Part shown: positions 33,839 to 41,583 of the stretch, in pieces
Layout: each line of letters opens with the position of its first letter
Numbering within the stretch: the first letter of the stretch is position 1
Source of the DNA: Sulfurimonas sp. UBA6014
Lineage (GTDB): Bacteria; Campylobacterota; Campylobacteria; Campylobacterales; Sulfurimonadaceae
Direction of reading: 5' to 3'
DNA length: 41,583 nucleotides
Assembly (NCBI GenBank): GCA_002428085.1
Contig: DJAA01000023.1
Coordinates: 1 to 41,583, forward strand
Position numbers and translations under genes: made by a program
The notes under the pieces: model-generated
What the model saw: only the letters and a program-made list of their open reading frames with translations
The model's database searches: none
Told to the model about the DNA's origin: nothing

Positions 33839-34295
33839 AACGACCTCCATTTTTAGCAATAAGTTCATTGAGAATTTTTTCAGAAGCACCCATGCCACCA
33901 CTTTTTTCTGCACTCAAGAGTTGCGAGTAGAGTGGCTTTATAATCCCAAGAGCTTTGCTTGAGGGCTTTCTGCGAACAGAGTAGTAACCCACAATATTCC
34001 CACGTTCATCATACGAGGGTGTGACATTTGCCATAACCCAGTAATAGTCCCCGTTTTGAGATTTGTTTACGACATAAGCGTAAATCTCTTTGCCTTGTTT
34101 GAGAGTGTCCCAAAGAAGCTTAAAAATGATTTTGGGCATATCGGGATGACGCACAATATTGTGCGGCGCGTGTAAGATATCTTTTTCAGAGTATCCTGCT
34201 AGTTTGAGAAACAACTCGTTTCCGTAAGTGATTTTTCCGTGAGTATCTGTTTTTGAGACGATTATCTCATGCTCTGCAAATGTTACCTCTGCCAT
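33813..34295 (-). CDS. Aer/CetB-like PAS sensor protein
   Basis: 160 residues, soluble, mostly one PAS domain of the FAD-binding Aer type: THGKITYGNELFLKLAGYSEKDI, then NIVRHPDMPKIIFKLLWDTLKQGK and GDYYWVMANVTPSYD, which match Aer and CetB segments. It probably senses redox or electron-transport status and passes it to the chemoreceptor encoded by the next, overlapping gene. Start ATG at 34295 has AAGGA 5 bases upstream, and a TATAAT promoter lies about 40 bases away. The last 40 residues form a helical tail that may contact the receptor. FAD binding is inferred from family resemblance. Confidence 0.88.
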   Translation of the reverse strand: MAEVTFAEHEIIVSKTDTHGKITYGNELFLKLAGYSEKDILHAPHNIVRHPDMPKIIFKLLWDTLKQGKEIYAYVVNKSQNGDYYWVMANVTPSYDERGNIVGYYSVRRKPSSKALGIIKPLYSQLLSAEKSGGMGASEKILNELIAKNGGRYDKFILSF

Positions 34296-34335
34296 ATGTA
34301 TCCTTTTCGACGGTCTAAATATTTATTTATGCATA

Positions 34336-34341
34336 ATTATA
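34336..34341 (-). promoter_or_regulatory. Candidate -10 box of the PAS-chemoreceptor operon
   Basis: TATAAT on the minus strand 40 bases before the PAS-protein ATG at 34295, preceded by T-rich sequence; no -35 consensus. Confidence 0.5.
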
Positions 34342-34426
34342 GGCAGTAAAGATGTTTAAAAAATGTCATTAAACTTAAAAATAACTTAAAATATGGATTT
34401 TTCGATGACAAATAAGGTATTTCAAG

Positions 34427-34446
34427 ATATTTTGTTGACAAAATAT
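34427..34446. promoter_or_regulatory. Perfect palindrome at the 5' end of the PAS/winged-helix gene
   Basis: ATATTTTGT (34427-34435) and ACAAAATAT (34438-34446) are exact inverted repeats separated by TG. It ends on the first possible ATG (34445) and lies 13 bases before the second (34460). This is the classical shape of an autoregulatory operator, or of a hairpin in the leader of the mRNA. The symmetry is visible; the role is inferred. Confidence 0.6.
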
Positions 34447-34459
34447 GTTAGAGTGCTGT

Positions 34460-35245
34460 ATGAAAAATACCTTTGAAGATAATCATCCTTTAAAACTAGA
34501 ACTCTATGAACTCATCCAAAAAGATCTCTCTTACTTTGAGTTTATTCAAAGCGGTTCGCTTGATGGGATGTGGTATTGGGACTTAGAAGAGCCTGAAAAT
34601 ATATGGATGAGCCCAAAATTTTGGGAGATGTTTGGTTATGACCCAAAAGAGATGAAACATCTCAGCTCAGAGTGGAAGGATATAATTTTCGCAGATGACC
34701 TTAAAATTGCTACAGAAAACTTTCATAAGCATCTTAAGGACTCAAGAAACCCGTATGACCAAATCGTACGCTATAAACATAAAAACGGCTCAACAGTTTG
34801 GGTGCGTTGCCGCGGTATCTCTATAAAAGATGCAAGTGGTAAAGCGGTTCGAATGCTAGGGGCTCACAATGATTTAACGGCAATTATTACTTTACAAAAT
34901 GAGATGAGCCAAAGGGATGAGGTAAGAGCTTTTAATGAGAAGCTGCTTAAAAAAGAGGAGAATGAGCTTAAAGTTCATGACGATGTTTTTTATAATAAAA
35001 AGTCAAAAACACTTCGTTATCATGAGCATTCCATTAGTCTAACAGACCAAGAAATTTCCCTCTTTGAACTTTTTATACATAACAAAAACCATATGCTCTC
35101 CATTAACGATATAGAATATTTGCTCAATCCAAATAAGCATCTCACGAGTAATGCTTTAGCCTCAAGCGTGAGCCGTTTAAGAAAAAAGCTCCCTATGCTC
35201 AACATAAAAACAATATACGGACAAGGATATATTTTTATCCCATAA
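34460..35245 (+). CDS. One-component PAS / OmpR-type winged-helix regulator
   Basis: 261 residues from the second of two nearby ATGs; the first (34445) adds five residues and lacks a ribosome-binding site, while the second has only a weak GAG, so the start is uncertain. The N-terminal PAS domain with PAC motif (about 25-145: GMWYWDLEEPENIWMSPKFWEMFGYDP, then RYKHKNGSTVWVRCRG) precedes a short helix. A C-terminal OmpR/PhoB-type DNA-binding domain follows (about 180-261: ISLTDQEISLFELFIHN, NALASSVSRLRKKLP, IKTIYGQGYIF). No receiver and no membrane segment, so it should sense through PAS directly. It lies 61 bases upstream of flagellin, same strand. Confidence 0.85.
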   Translation: MKNTFEDNHPLKLELYELIQKDLSYFEFIQSGSLDGMWYWDLEEPENIWMSPKFWEMFGYDPKEMKHLSSEWKDIIFADDLKIATENFHKHLKDSRNPYDQIVRYKHKNGSTVWVRCRGISIKDASGKAVRMLGAHNDLTAIITLQNEMSQRDEVRAFNEKLLKKEENELKVHDDVFYNKKSKTLRYHEHSISLTDQEISLFELFIHNKNHMLSINDIEYLLNPNKHLTSNALASSVSRLRKKLPMLNIKTIYGQGYIFIP

Positions 35246-35255
35246 GTTAGTTATT

Positions 35256-35273
35256 CGATTTTAAGTGTATAAT
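35256..35273 (+). promoter_or_regulatory. Candidate flagellin promoter elements
   Basis: CGATTT (35256-35261) resembles the -10 proposed for FliA (sigma-28) promoters in Campylobacter, and TATAAT (35268-35273) is a perfect sigma-70 -10. Either would give a leader of roughly 25-40 bases before the flagellin ATG. No sigma-54 box was seen. Which is used cannot be decided here. Confidence 0.35.
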
Positions 35274-35306
35274 GAGTTCTTACAATTTATCTCAAAGGGG
35301 TTTATC

Positions 35307-36083
35307 ATGAGTTTTACAATAAACAACAATGTGTCTGCCATGAACGCAAATTTGAATCTAACCCGTCGCAATGATGCTTTAGCAAATAGTTTAACAAACC
35401 TCTCTTCGGGGCTGAGTATAAACAAAGCTGCAGATAATGCTTCGGGACTTGCCATCGCAAACAATCTCTCCTCGCAATTTTTCCAATTTGGTCAGTCCAT
35501 GATGAACATGAACGACACCGTTGGAATGCTTCAAACTGCTGATGGCGCTATGCAAGGGATAAGTGACAACACTGATCAAATCGGAGTTCTTGCACTCAAA
35601 GCTTCAAACGCTACACTCAGTGATGCCAACAGAGCTTCTATCCAAAAAGAGATAGATGGCTTGATGAAATCTTCAGACCGTATCGCTAACTCGACAAGTT
35701 TTAATGGCATAGCGCTTCTTAATGGTTCAGGAAGCTCTGAAACCTCCGCTGATGCAAGAGTTTCGTCTTTATTTACATCGCCTATTGATGTAACAACGCA
35801 AGAGAGTGCTATGAAATCTTTAGAGAGTGTGGACGCTGGAAGACAAAATATCGACTCCATCCGCTCTTCATTTGGTGCAGTTCAAAACAGACTTGAATCT
35901 GACATTAGAAATACGTCAACCATGCAAATAAACGCGGCTTTTTCAGAGTCTCAAATACGTGATGTTGATATGGCGGCAGAGAGTGCAAACTTTTCAAAAG
36001 CAAATATGCTCTCCCAAATAGGTTCGTTTGTTCAAAGTCAGTCAAACGCTTCTGCTGCAAATGTTACAAGACTCTTGCAGTAG
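35307..36083 (+). CDS. Flagellin, short form
   Basis: Structural subunit of the flagellar filament, exported and polymerised outside the cell. The ATG at 35307 has AAAGGGG 6 bases upstream and gives 258 residues; an upstream in-frame codon (35265) lies within promoter-like sequence. The N-terminal D0/D1 helices (INNNVSAMNANLNLTRRNDALANSL, SSGLSINKAADNASGLAIAN) and C-terminal helices (FGAVQNRLESDIRN, ANFSKANMLSQIGSFVQSQ, VTRLLQ) are intact. The middle is very short, so D2/D3 surface domains are essentially absent. It stands alone, beside motility-signalling genes. Confidence 0.95.
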   Translation: MSFTINNNVSAMNANLNLTRRNDALANSLTNLSSGLSINKAADNASGLAIANNLSSQFFQFGQSMMNMNDTVGMLQTADGAMQGISDNTDQIGVLALKASNATLSDANRASIQKEIDGLMKSSDRIANSTSFNGIALLNGSGSSETSADARVSSLFTSPIDVTTQESAMKSLESVDAGRQNIDSIRSSFGAVQNRLESDIRNTSTMQINAAFSESQIRDVDMAAESANFSKANMLSQIGSFVQSQSNASAANVTRLLQ

Positions 36084-36087
36084 TTCT

Positions 36088-36453
36088 TTAAATCATTCGC
36101 TCTTCATATTTTACGTCTGTGCTGATGATAAAACATGAAGAGGTTTTTACTCTTGAGAGATTTTCACATTTTGAAATCCCAAAAGCAAATGTAGCATTTT
36201 CATAAAGAATCGTAATCCCTTGGCTCATGTCAACAAACTGGAGTTTGCTTGCATCCAAAAGTTGCGCATCTTTTACGCCGCTAAATTCAAGCGCAACACT
36301 CACCCAGTCAAAAGCCCTCGCACTGTCTTGGGCAGAGATGCTGATGCGAATCTTCGTTGAGGATAGTATGTCAATGTCCCCAAACTCTCCATTTTCAAAG
36401 TGCTGAAATCTTTGTAAAAAAGAGTTCAAATCTTTTGCTAAAAGAGGTTTCAT
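36088..36453 (-). CDS. Conserved-looking protein of unknown function
   Basis: 121 residues, soluble, mixed alpha/beta composition, no signal peptide and no motif I can assign. It converges on flagellin with only 4 bases between the stop codons and sits 25 bases downstream of nrdA on the same strand, so it may be transcribed with nrdA or from its own promoter. The C-terminal third has two cysteines (CENLSRVKTSSCF). Codon use and composition look like its neighbours, which supports a real gene. Confidence 0.65.
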   Translation of the reverse strand: MKPLLAKDLNSFLQRFQHFENGEFGDIDILSSTKIRISISAQDSARAFDWVSVALEFSGVKDAQLLDASKLQFVDMSQGITILYENATFAFGISKCENLSRVKTSSCFIISTDVKYEERMI

Positions 36454-36478
36454 AAAATTTCCCTATAATGACAAAGAC

Positions 36479-38845
36479 CTATTGACAACCAACACACTCC
36501 ATAGATCTGTCCTCTGTATCATTCGCAAGCTCAGGGGATTGTGAACGTAAATAGTAAGTAGATTTAAGCCCAAGTTTCCATGCAAGCATATAGATGTCGT
36601 TTAAGTACTTTCCGCTTGCTTTATCAAGTGTTATAAAGATATTGAGGCTTTGACCTTGGTCTAGCCATTTTTGACGAATAGCAGCCGCTTTTATGAGTAT
36701 TCTTTGGTCTAAGTCGTATGCTGGAGTGTAGTAACTCCATGTTTCAGAAGAGAGGTTTGGAACAACGACTGGAATAAGGCCAGATAAATTTTCTTCAAAC
36801 CATTTTCTTTTAAATACAGGCTCGATAGCTTGCGTAGTTCCTGTGAGAATTGAGATAGAGCTTGTTGGAGCGATAGCCATGAGGTAGCCATTTCTCATCC
36901 CTTGATTTTTGACTTTTGCTCTGAGTTCATCCCACTCATACGTCGAAGCAAAAAGTCCCCCTCGATCAACAAGGTTTCTTACTTCCGCATTTGCGTGGTC
37001 ATGAGGCATAATTCCTCTACTCCATTTGGAGCCGGCAAACTCAGGATACACTCCTTTTTCTGCAGCAAGATTTGAGGAGGAGTTGATAGTGTTATAACTA
37101 ACAGCTTCCATGATTTCATCTATTTTGTCAAAATGTTCTTGTGTTCCCCACATGATTTTTTGCTCTGCGAGCATTTGTGCTTCACCCATAACACCAAGAC
37201 CGATGGAGCGACTTCTCATGTTTGTCCGTTTGACTTTTTCAATCGGATAAAAATTTAAATCTATAACGTTATCCAAACAACGAACTGCGATTGGGATGAT
37301 TCTGTCCAAATCTTCTTTGGTGTTGACACGAGAGAGATTGATGGAAGCCAAGTTACAAACAGCTGTTGCTCCATCAATTTTTTCTTTCTCTACAACATAG
37401 ATTGGTGAGCCTCCAAGTGAGTCGAGTGCTGTTATCTTTTTCGCTGGTTTCGTTGCCCCGCTGTCAACTTGAACGAGGTCATTTTCTTCATAACTCACAC
37501 TTGAGCCATTTTCAAAAATAAACTTTGTTTTATAATGGTTAGGCTCTGTGTTTTGAAATATCTCTGTGCAAAGGTTTGAGCTTCTGATAACACCGTAATG
37601 ATTGTTAGGGTTGGCTCTGTTAGCATTATCTTTAAAACATAAAAAAGGACTTCCAGTCTCAAAGTAAGAGGTTAATATTTTTTTCCATAAATCTTTTGCT
37701 TTGAGCTTCTCTTTGATAAGTGACTCATCTTGCTCTAACTCTTTGTATCTTGTGTTGAAATCTTCGCCGTAAAGTTTGGATAACTCACCGCAATCATACG
37801 GATCAAAAAGTGTCCAGATGCTATCTTCTTGCACTCTTTGCATAAAAAGGTCATTGATCCAAAGAGATGGAAACAAATCATGAGCACGACGACGCTCTTC
37901 TCCAGAGTTTTTCTTCAAATCTAAGAAGTCGTTTATGTCTATATGCCAAGGCTCAAGATAGACAGCGATAGCACCCTTTCTTGTTCCTAGTTGGTCAACG
38001 GCGATGGCAATGTCGTTTGTTATTTTAAGAAAAGGAACGGTTCCGCCTGCCGCGTTTTTGTGCCCGTCGATGAAGGAGCCCATGGAGCGAACCTGTGTCC
38101 AATCCCAACCGATACCGCCACCAAATTTAGAGAGCATTGCCATCTCTTTGTAGGCGTCAAAAATACCTTCTATGTTATCGGGAGTTGAACCGATGTAACA
38201 TGAGCTCAGTTGGTGTCTTGTTGTTCTAGCATTTGAGAGTGTTGGAGTTGCAAGCATCACTTCAAACTGGGAAATCATGTCGTAAAACTTAATCGCCCAC
38301 TCTTCACGGTTTACTTCTCTTTGAGCTAAGAACATAGCGATTGCCATAAACATGTGTTGAGGAAGTTCTATAGGGTCTGATTTTCTATCTTTGATAAGGT
38401 ATCTGTCGTACAAAGTTTTTACCCCAAGATAATTAAAGAGCATGTCGCGCTCAGGTTTGATGTGTTTTTCAAGTCTTTCTAAGTCATACATCTCTTTAAG
38501 TCCTAAAAGTAAACGTCCCTCTTTTTCACCACGAGCAAAATATTTTTCCAGTGAACCATACCCTGTAAAACCGTTTACTTGATGGTATAAGTTAAAGAGA
38601 AAAAGACGCGAAGCTACAAAAGTCCAGTTAGGCGCATCGATATCTATCTTGTCTACAGCTGTTTTGATAAGAGTTTTTTGTATCTCTTCAGAGGTTATTC
38701 CATCACGAAAATGAATCTGAGCATCTACTTCAAGTTCACTTTGAGAAACATTTGATAAATCTTTTACTGCTGCAGAGGTGTACTTTTGAATCTTGCCAAT
38801 ATCTAATGGTTCTGTTCTGCCATTTCGTTTTATAATTGTTATCAT
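36479..38845 (-). CDS. nrdA: Class Ia ribonucleotide reductase, large subunit NrdA
   Basis: The catalytic subunit reducing ribonucleoside diphosphates; partner of NrdB at 10,073-11,095. 788 residues. The N-terminal ATP-cone (about 1-90) provides allosteric activity control. Catalytic segments are visible: HQLSSCYIGSTPDN, NLCTEIFQNT, and CNLASINLSR. The C-terminal redox pair is CVGCQ. The ATG at 38845 has AGGA about 7 bases upstream. It follows purB by 48 bases on the same strand, and both run against replication from the nearby origin. It is separated from nrdB by the origin, unlike the usual nrdAB operon. Confidence 0.97.
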   Translation of the reverse strand: MITIIKRNGRTEPLDIGKIQKYTSAAVKDLSNVSQSELEVDAQIHFRDGITSEEIQKTLIKTAVDKIDIDAPNWTFVASRLFLFNLYHQVNGFTGYGSLEKYFARGEKEGRLLLGLKEMYDLERLEKHIKPERDMLFNYLGVKTLYDRYLIKDRKSDPIELPQHMFMAIAMFLAQREVNREEWAIKFYDMISQFEVMLATPTLSNARTTRHQLSSCYIGSTPDNIEGIFDAYKEMAMLSKFGGGIGWDWTQVRSMGSFIDGHKNAAGGTVPFLKITNDIAIAVDQLGTRKGAIAVYLEPWHIDINDFLDLKKNSGEERRRAHDLFPSLWINDLFMQRVQEDSIWTLFDPYDCGELSKLYGEDFNTRYKELEQDESLIKEKLKAKDLWKKILTSYFETGSPFLCFKDNANRANPNNHYGVIRSSNLCTEIFQNTEPNHYKTKFIFENGSSVSYEENDLVQVDSGATKPAKKITALDSLGGSPIYVVEKEKIDGATAVCNLASINLSRVNTKEDLDRIIPIAVRCLDNVIDLNFYPIEKVKRTNMRSRSIGLGVMGEAQMLAEQKIMWGTQEHFDKIDEIMEAVSYNTINSSSNLAAEKGVYPEFAGSKWSRGIMPHDHANAEVRNLVDRGGLFASTYEWDELRAKVKNQGMRNGYLMAIAPTSSISILTGTTQAIEPVFKRKWFEENLSGLIPVVVPNLSSETWSYYTPAYDLDQRILIKAAAIRQKWLDQGQSLNIFITLDKASGKYLNDIYMLAWKLGLKSTYYLRSQSPELANDTEDRSMECVGCQ

Positions 38846-38893
38846 GTTATGTCCTATTTATTTTAGAATTGGTATTACGAATTTGGTATAACA

Positions 38894-40222
38894 CTAGTGA
38901 AATACTCTTGCAAAAATTTTGTCTACATTTTTAGTGTAATAATCAAAGTTAAAACACTCTCTTATTTTTTCTTCGCTTAATGAGTTTCTGAGTTCTTCGT
39001 CTGCTAAAAGATGGTTCAGATATAAACTTTCCCCTTTTTCATTTGTAGTAGGTTTGCCTTGTTGTATCTCTTGCCAAACTTTCATGGCATTTCTTTGGAC
39101 GATTTTATATGCATCTTCACGACTGACACCTTGCAGAGGAAGCTCTAAAAGTACTCTTTGTGAAAAAACTAAACCGCCTGTGAGGTTTAAATTTCTCATC
39201 ATATTTTGAGGGTAAACGGTGAGGTTAGCTATAACGTTATTCATACGGTGTAACATAAAGTCAGTTGTTATAAAACTGTCAGGCAACCAAAATCGCTCAG
39301 TAGAAGAGTGGCTAATATCTCTCTCATGCCAAAGAGCCACATTTTCCATAGCAGGAATTGCATATGCTCGAATCATACGAGCCAAACCTGTTATGTTTTC
39401 CGTGAGGATTGGGTTGCGTTTATGTGGCATTGCCGAGGAGCCTTTTTGCCCTTTTGCAAAATACTCTTCACACTCATAAACCTCAGTCCTTTGCCAGTGG
39501 CGTATTTGAACGGCAAATTTCTCAATAGAACTTGCCATCAAAGCTAAGGCAGTTGCTAGTCTTGCGTATCTGTCACGTTGAATAACTTGGTTAGAAGCAG
39601 GAGCAGGTTTAAGTCCTAACTCTTCGCATGTTATCTCTTCAAGTTCAAGCGGAGCATGCGCAAAGTTACCCATAGCGCCACTCACTTGTCCAACACTTAT
39701 GACAACAAGTGTTTGCTCCAAGTTTTCTAAATGTCTTGCCATTTCATCGTACCAAACAGCTAACACAAGACCAAACGTTATAGGTTCGCCGTGGATGCCA
39801 TGACTGCGTCCTACCATAAGAGTCATTTTGTGTTCCATCGCTCTTTTTTTGATGGACTCCATAAGCATTTTCACATCTTGTATCACTAATTCCAAAGAGG
39901 ATTTCATTTGAAGAGCGACGGCAGTATCAACAGTGTCTGAACTTGTCATGCCGTAATGAAACCATCTGCTCTCGTCCCCGAGAGTTTCAGATACACTTGT
40001 GGTAAATGCTATAAGGTCATGCCGCGTTACTGCTTCGATTTCATCTATGCGTTGTATGTCAAAGCTGGCATTGTTAATTATTTTTTCAGCATCATCTCTT
40101 GGAATTTTTCCTAGCTTTACCCAAGCTTTTACAACGGCTTTTTCTACATCCAACCAAGCTTGGTATTTTGCCTGCATTGTCCACTTAGAACTCATCTCTT
40201 CTCGCGAATATCTCTCTATCAT
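38894..40222 (-). CDS. purB: Adenylosuccinate lyase
   Basis: Cleaves SAICAR and adenylosuccinate, releasing fumarate in purine synthesis. The ATG at 40222 has GAGG 7 bases upstream and gives 442 residues; nine upstream in-frame residues look like leader sequence. Fumarase-superfamily signatures are clear: the GSSAMPHKRNPI active-site loop, TSSDTVDTAVALQ, and GRSHGIHGEPITFGLVLA. It is probably first in a purB-nrdA unit, joining purine and deoxynucleotide synthesis. Confidence 0.96.
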   Translation of the reverse strand: MIERYSREEMSSKWTMQAKYQAWLDVEKAVVKAWVKLGKIPRDDAEKIINNASFDIQRIDEIEAVTRHDLIAFTTSVSETLGDESRWFHYGMTSSDTVDTAVALQMKSSLELVIQDVKMLMESIKKRAMEHKMTLMVGRSHGIHGEPITFGLVLAVWYDEMARHLENLEQTLVVISVGQVSGAMGNFAHAPLELEEITCEELGLKPAPASNQVIQRDRYARLATALALMASSIEKFAVQIRHWQRTEVYECEEYFAKGQKGSSAMPHKRNPILTENITGLARMIRAYAIPAMENVALWHERDISHSSTERFWLPDSFITTDFMLHRMNNVIANLTVYPQNMMRNLNLTGGLVFSQRVLLELPLQGVSREDAYKIVQRNAMKVWQEIQQGKPTTNEKGESLYLNHLLADEELRNSLSEEKIRECFNFDYYTKNVDKIFARVFH

Positions 40223-40333
40223 ATTTAAGCCTCGTGGATATAATCTCATGTTTTTATGTTAAAATTCATACACAAAAAAGTCTTTAATTTTACAGAATGT
40301 TTAGTAAATTATTGATTAAAGAGGAATTAAATT

Positions 40334-41245
40334 TTGCCATTTGTTATAAAAAAAATGATTGCATTAGAAAAGAAAAAAGCATTTTTATATTTAATAAAAG
40401 AGCTAGATTATACTCAAAAAGAGGCGCAGCGTCTTATAGCAAAAGGGAGACTTTTTGTTGATGGTTTGCCCATGACAAAAACAGCAGGTGAGATACAAGG
40501 GGAGTTTGAATTTATATATTTTGAACCAATCACAAAAGGGTTGCCTCCCCATTCAGTGTATGAAGAATTTGTCCTTTTTGACAAACCAAGCGGAATGCTA
40601 ATCCATCCTCAAAACCGCAATACACCCTACTCTTTAATCGATGAATTAAAATATCAATTTGGCAAAGATGCAAACATCGCTCATAGAATAGATCAAGAGA
40701 CAAGCGGACTTGTTTTGTGTGCTAGAAATAAAGAGAGTGAACGGGATATAAAAATGATGTTTCAGGAGCGAGATATGAAGAAAAAATATCTTGCTATGGT
40801 TCATGGTGAATTTAAAGAGTCTTTATGTGTAGAAGCGCCTCTTTTAAGAGCAGAAGATGAGAGTGCTATAGTTAGAATGGTTGTGAGGGTTCATGAAGCA
40901 GGTAAGACATCTAAAACAGATTTTATACCTATAGAATATTTTCCATCACTCAACATGACTCTCATAGAATGTTCTCCACACACTGGAAGGCAACATCAGA
41001 TTAGAGTTCATTTGTTCCACGTGAAACATCCGATAGTTGGAGACCCAATATATGGTCAGAGTGAAAAAGATAGAATTGGATTTTTAGACAGAGCGTTAAG
41101 TGATCAAGAGAGAATCAAAAAAAGTGGAGCAAAGCGATTGCTACTTCATGCGAACGAATTAGAATTTGAATTATATGAAAAAAAATATCATATAAAAAGT
41201 AAAATCAATTTCAAACAAATATGTTTTGAAAGTATAAGAGTATAA
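40334..41245 (+). CDS. RluA-family pseudouridine synthase
   Basis: Converts specific uridines in rRNA or tRNA to pseudouridine. 303 residues: an N-terminal S4-like RNA-binding region (about 12-62), then the catalytic domain with D120 in HRIDQETSGLVLCAR, VLFDKPSGMLIHP, and the closing ECSPHTGRQHQIRVHL then VGDPIYG. The start appears to be a TTG (40334) with GAGG 9 bases upstream; the next ATG is 21 bases further and lacks a ribosome-binding site. The target site cannot be told from sequence. Divergent from purB. Confidence 0.92.
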   Translation: MPFVIKKMIALEKKKAFLYLIKELDYTQKEAQRLIAKGRLFVDGLPMTKTAGEIQGEFEFIYFEPITKGLPPHSVYEEFVLFDKPSGMLIHPQNRNTPYSLIDELKYQFGKDANIAHRIDQETSGLVLCARNKESERDIKMMFQERDMKKKYLAMVHGEFKESLCVEAPLLRAEDESAIVRMVVRVHEAGKTSKTDFIPIEYFPSLNMTLIECSPHTGRQHQIRVHLFHVKHPIVGDPIYGQSEKDRIGFLDRALSDQERIKKSGAKRLLLHANELEFELYEKKYHIKSKINFKQICFESIRV

Positions 41246-41583
41246 ATTTTTTTGATTTAGCATCGTAATGAAGTCTAAGAATAAAGTTTTCTGCTGTGAT
41301 TTATCTCTTCTGAGCCGCTTAGATAGTTTTAGATATTTTAGAAAAAATAATTCATGTGAATAACTTATAATACATATAAAAATAAGTTTCTTATAAGAAG
41401 AAATAGAAGTAGTAAAATAGGTAAAAAGCCCTATTTTAGGCATTTAAGCTATAAATAAGCATCTTGATTCAGCAAATATTTATATAAATTTTTTCTTAAA
41501 AAAATTATAAAAGACACTTAATATTAACGATAACTGTTTTGTAAATCATGATAATTTAAAAGCAGAATTACCGTGTACTAAAC
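41246..41583. other. Gene-free AT-rich stretch at the window end
   Basis: 338 bases with no supported gene. A minus-strand frame of 90 codons (41171-41443) overlaps the pseudouridine synthase gene and has a low-complexity hydrophobic composition, so it is not called. A perfect 12-base palindrome TTCTTATAAGAA sits at 41388-41399, and one isolated GTGAA at 41356-41360. A promoter or the start of another gene may lie past the window. Confidence 0.5.

Noticed and set aside
34435..34464. TTGACA with TATGAA 18 bases later as a promoter
   Set aside because: The -10 would overlap the likely start codon at 34460 and initiation would fall inside the coding sequence.
41388..41399. Palindrome TTCTTATAAGAA
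   Set aside because: Twelve bases of A/T-rich symmetry with no associated gene; easily chance.
41171..41443. 90-codon minus-strand frame at the window end
   Set aside because: It overlaps the pseudouridine synthase gene, has low-complexity hydrophobic and aromatic content, and lacks a clear ribosome-binding site.
1..41583. CRISPR arrays, insertion sequences, prophage or tRNA genes
   Set aside because: None recognised: no regularly spaced repeats, transposase or integrase motifs, or tRNA folds were seen.

Overview
The window carries the chromosomal replication origin region of a free-living member of the Campylobacterota (former Epsilonproteobacteria), most likely Sulfurimonas or a close relative. 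This rests on the AT-rich sequence, a dnaA locus with TGTGAAT/TTCAC-type DnaA boxes as in Helicobacter, flavin-dependent ThyX, a CetA/CetB-like energy-taxis pair, and dCache and CBS hybrid kinases. The genus is an inference; no rRNA gene is present.

Left arm (1-20,929). Most genes lie on the minus strand and so run away from the origin: dnaA, dnaN, gyrB, a membrane GGDEF/EAL-like protein, typA, nrdB-nitrilase-pcm, thyX-lipoprotein, rhlE, argB-phnA-dgt, dnaG, and a small GGDEF-like protein. The plus-strand exceptions are cca, rpsU (divergent from dnaG) and a lysine-rich protein that looks like a catalytically dead helicase C-domain, divergent from rhlE. A long inverted repeat lies in the presumed leader of rhlE.

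Origin (19,441-21,131). Repeated DnaA-box cores flank dnaA on both sides, which fits a bipartite origin. Gene orientation flips here: ruvC, ppnP, a PilZ protein and the two kinase genes run rightward.

Right arm (21,132-41,583). ruvC-ppnP ends in a clear intrinsic terminator. A PilZ protein with a degenerate GGDEF-like centre follows. Next come two paralogous giant hybrid histidine kinases, apparently one operon. The first is a membrane dCache-PAS-kinase-REC-REC-HPt protein. The second is a soluble CBS-PAS-kinase-REC-HPt-REC-GGDEF protein whose HPt histidine is replaced by tyrosine while its GGEEF site is intact. After these come a split energy-taxis receptor (FAD-type PAS protein plus a CZB chemoreceptor), a one-component PAS/winged-helix regulator with a perfect palindrome at its 5' end, a short flagellin, an unknown protein, nrdA, purB and an RluA-type pseudouridine synthase. 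The last 338 bases hold no convincing gene.

Two themes run through the window. One is DNA replication and dNTP supply (dnaA, dnaN, gyrB, dnaG, ruvC, nrdA, nrdB, thyX, dgt). The other is cyclic-di-GMP and motility signalling, including three proteins with degenerate GGDEF-like domains and one fusion with an apparently active diguanylate cyclase. The strongest candidate for an undescribed system is the two-kinase operon, in which the first kinase's HPt may be the only one able to feed the diguanylate-cyclase receiver of the second.
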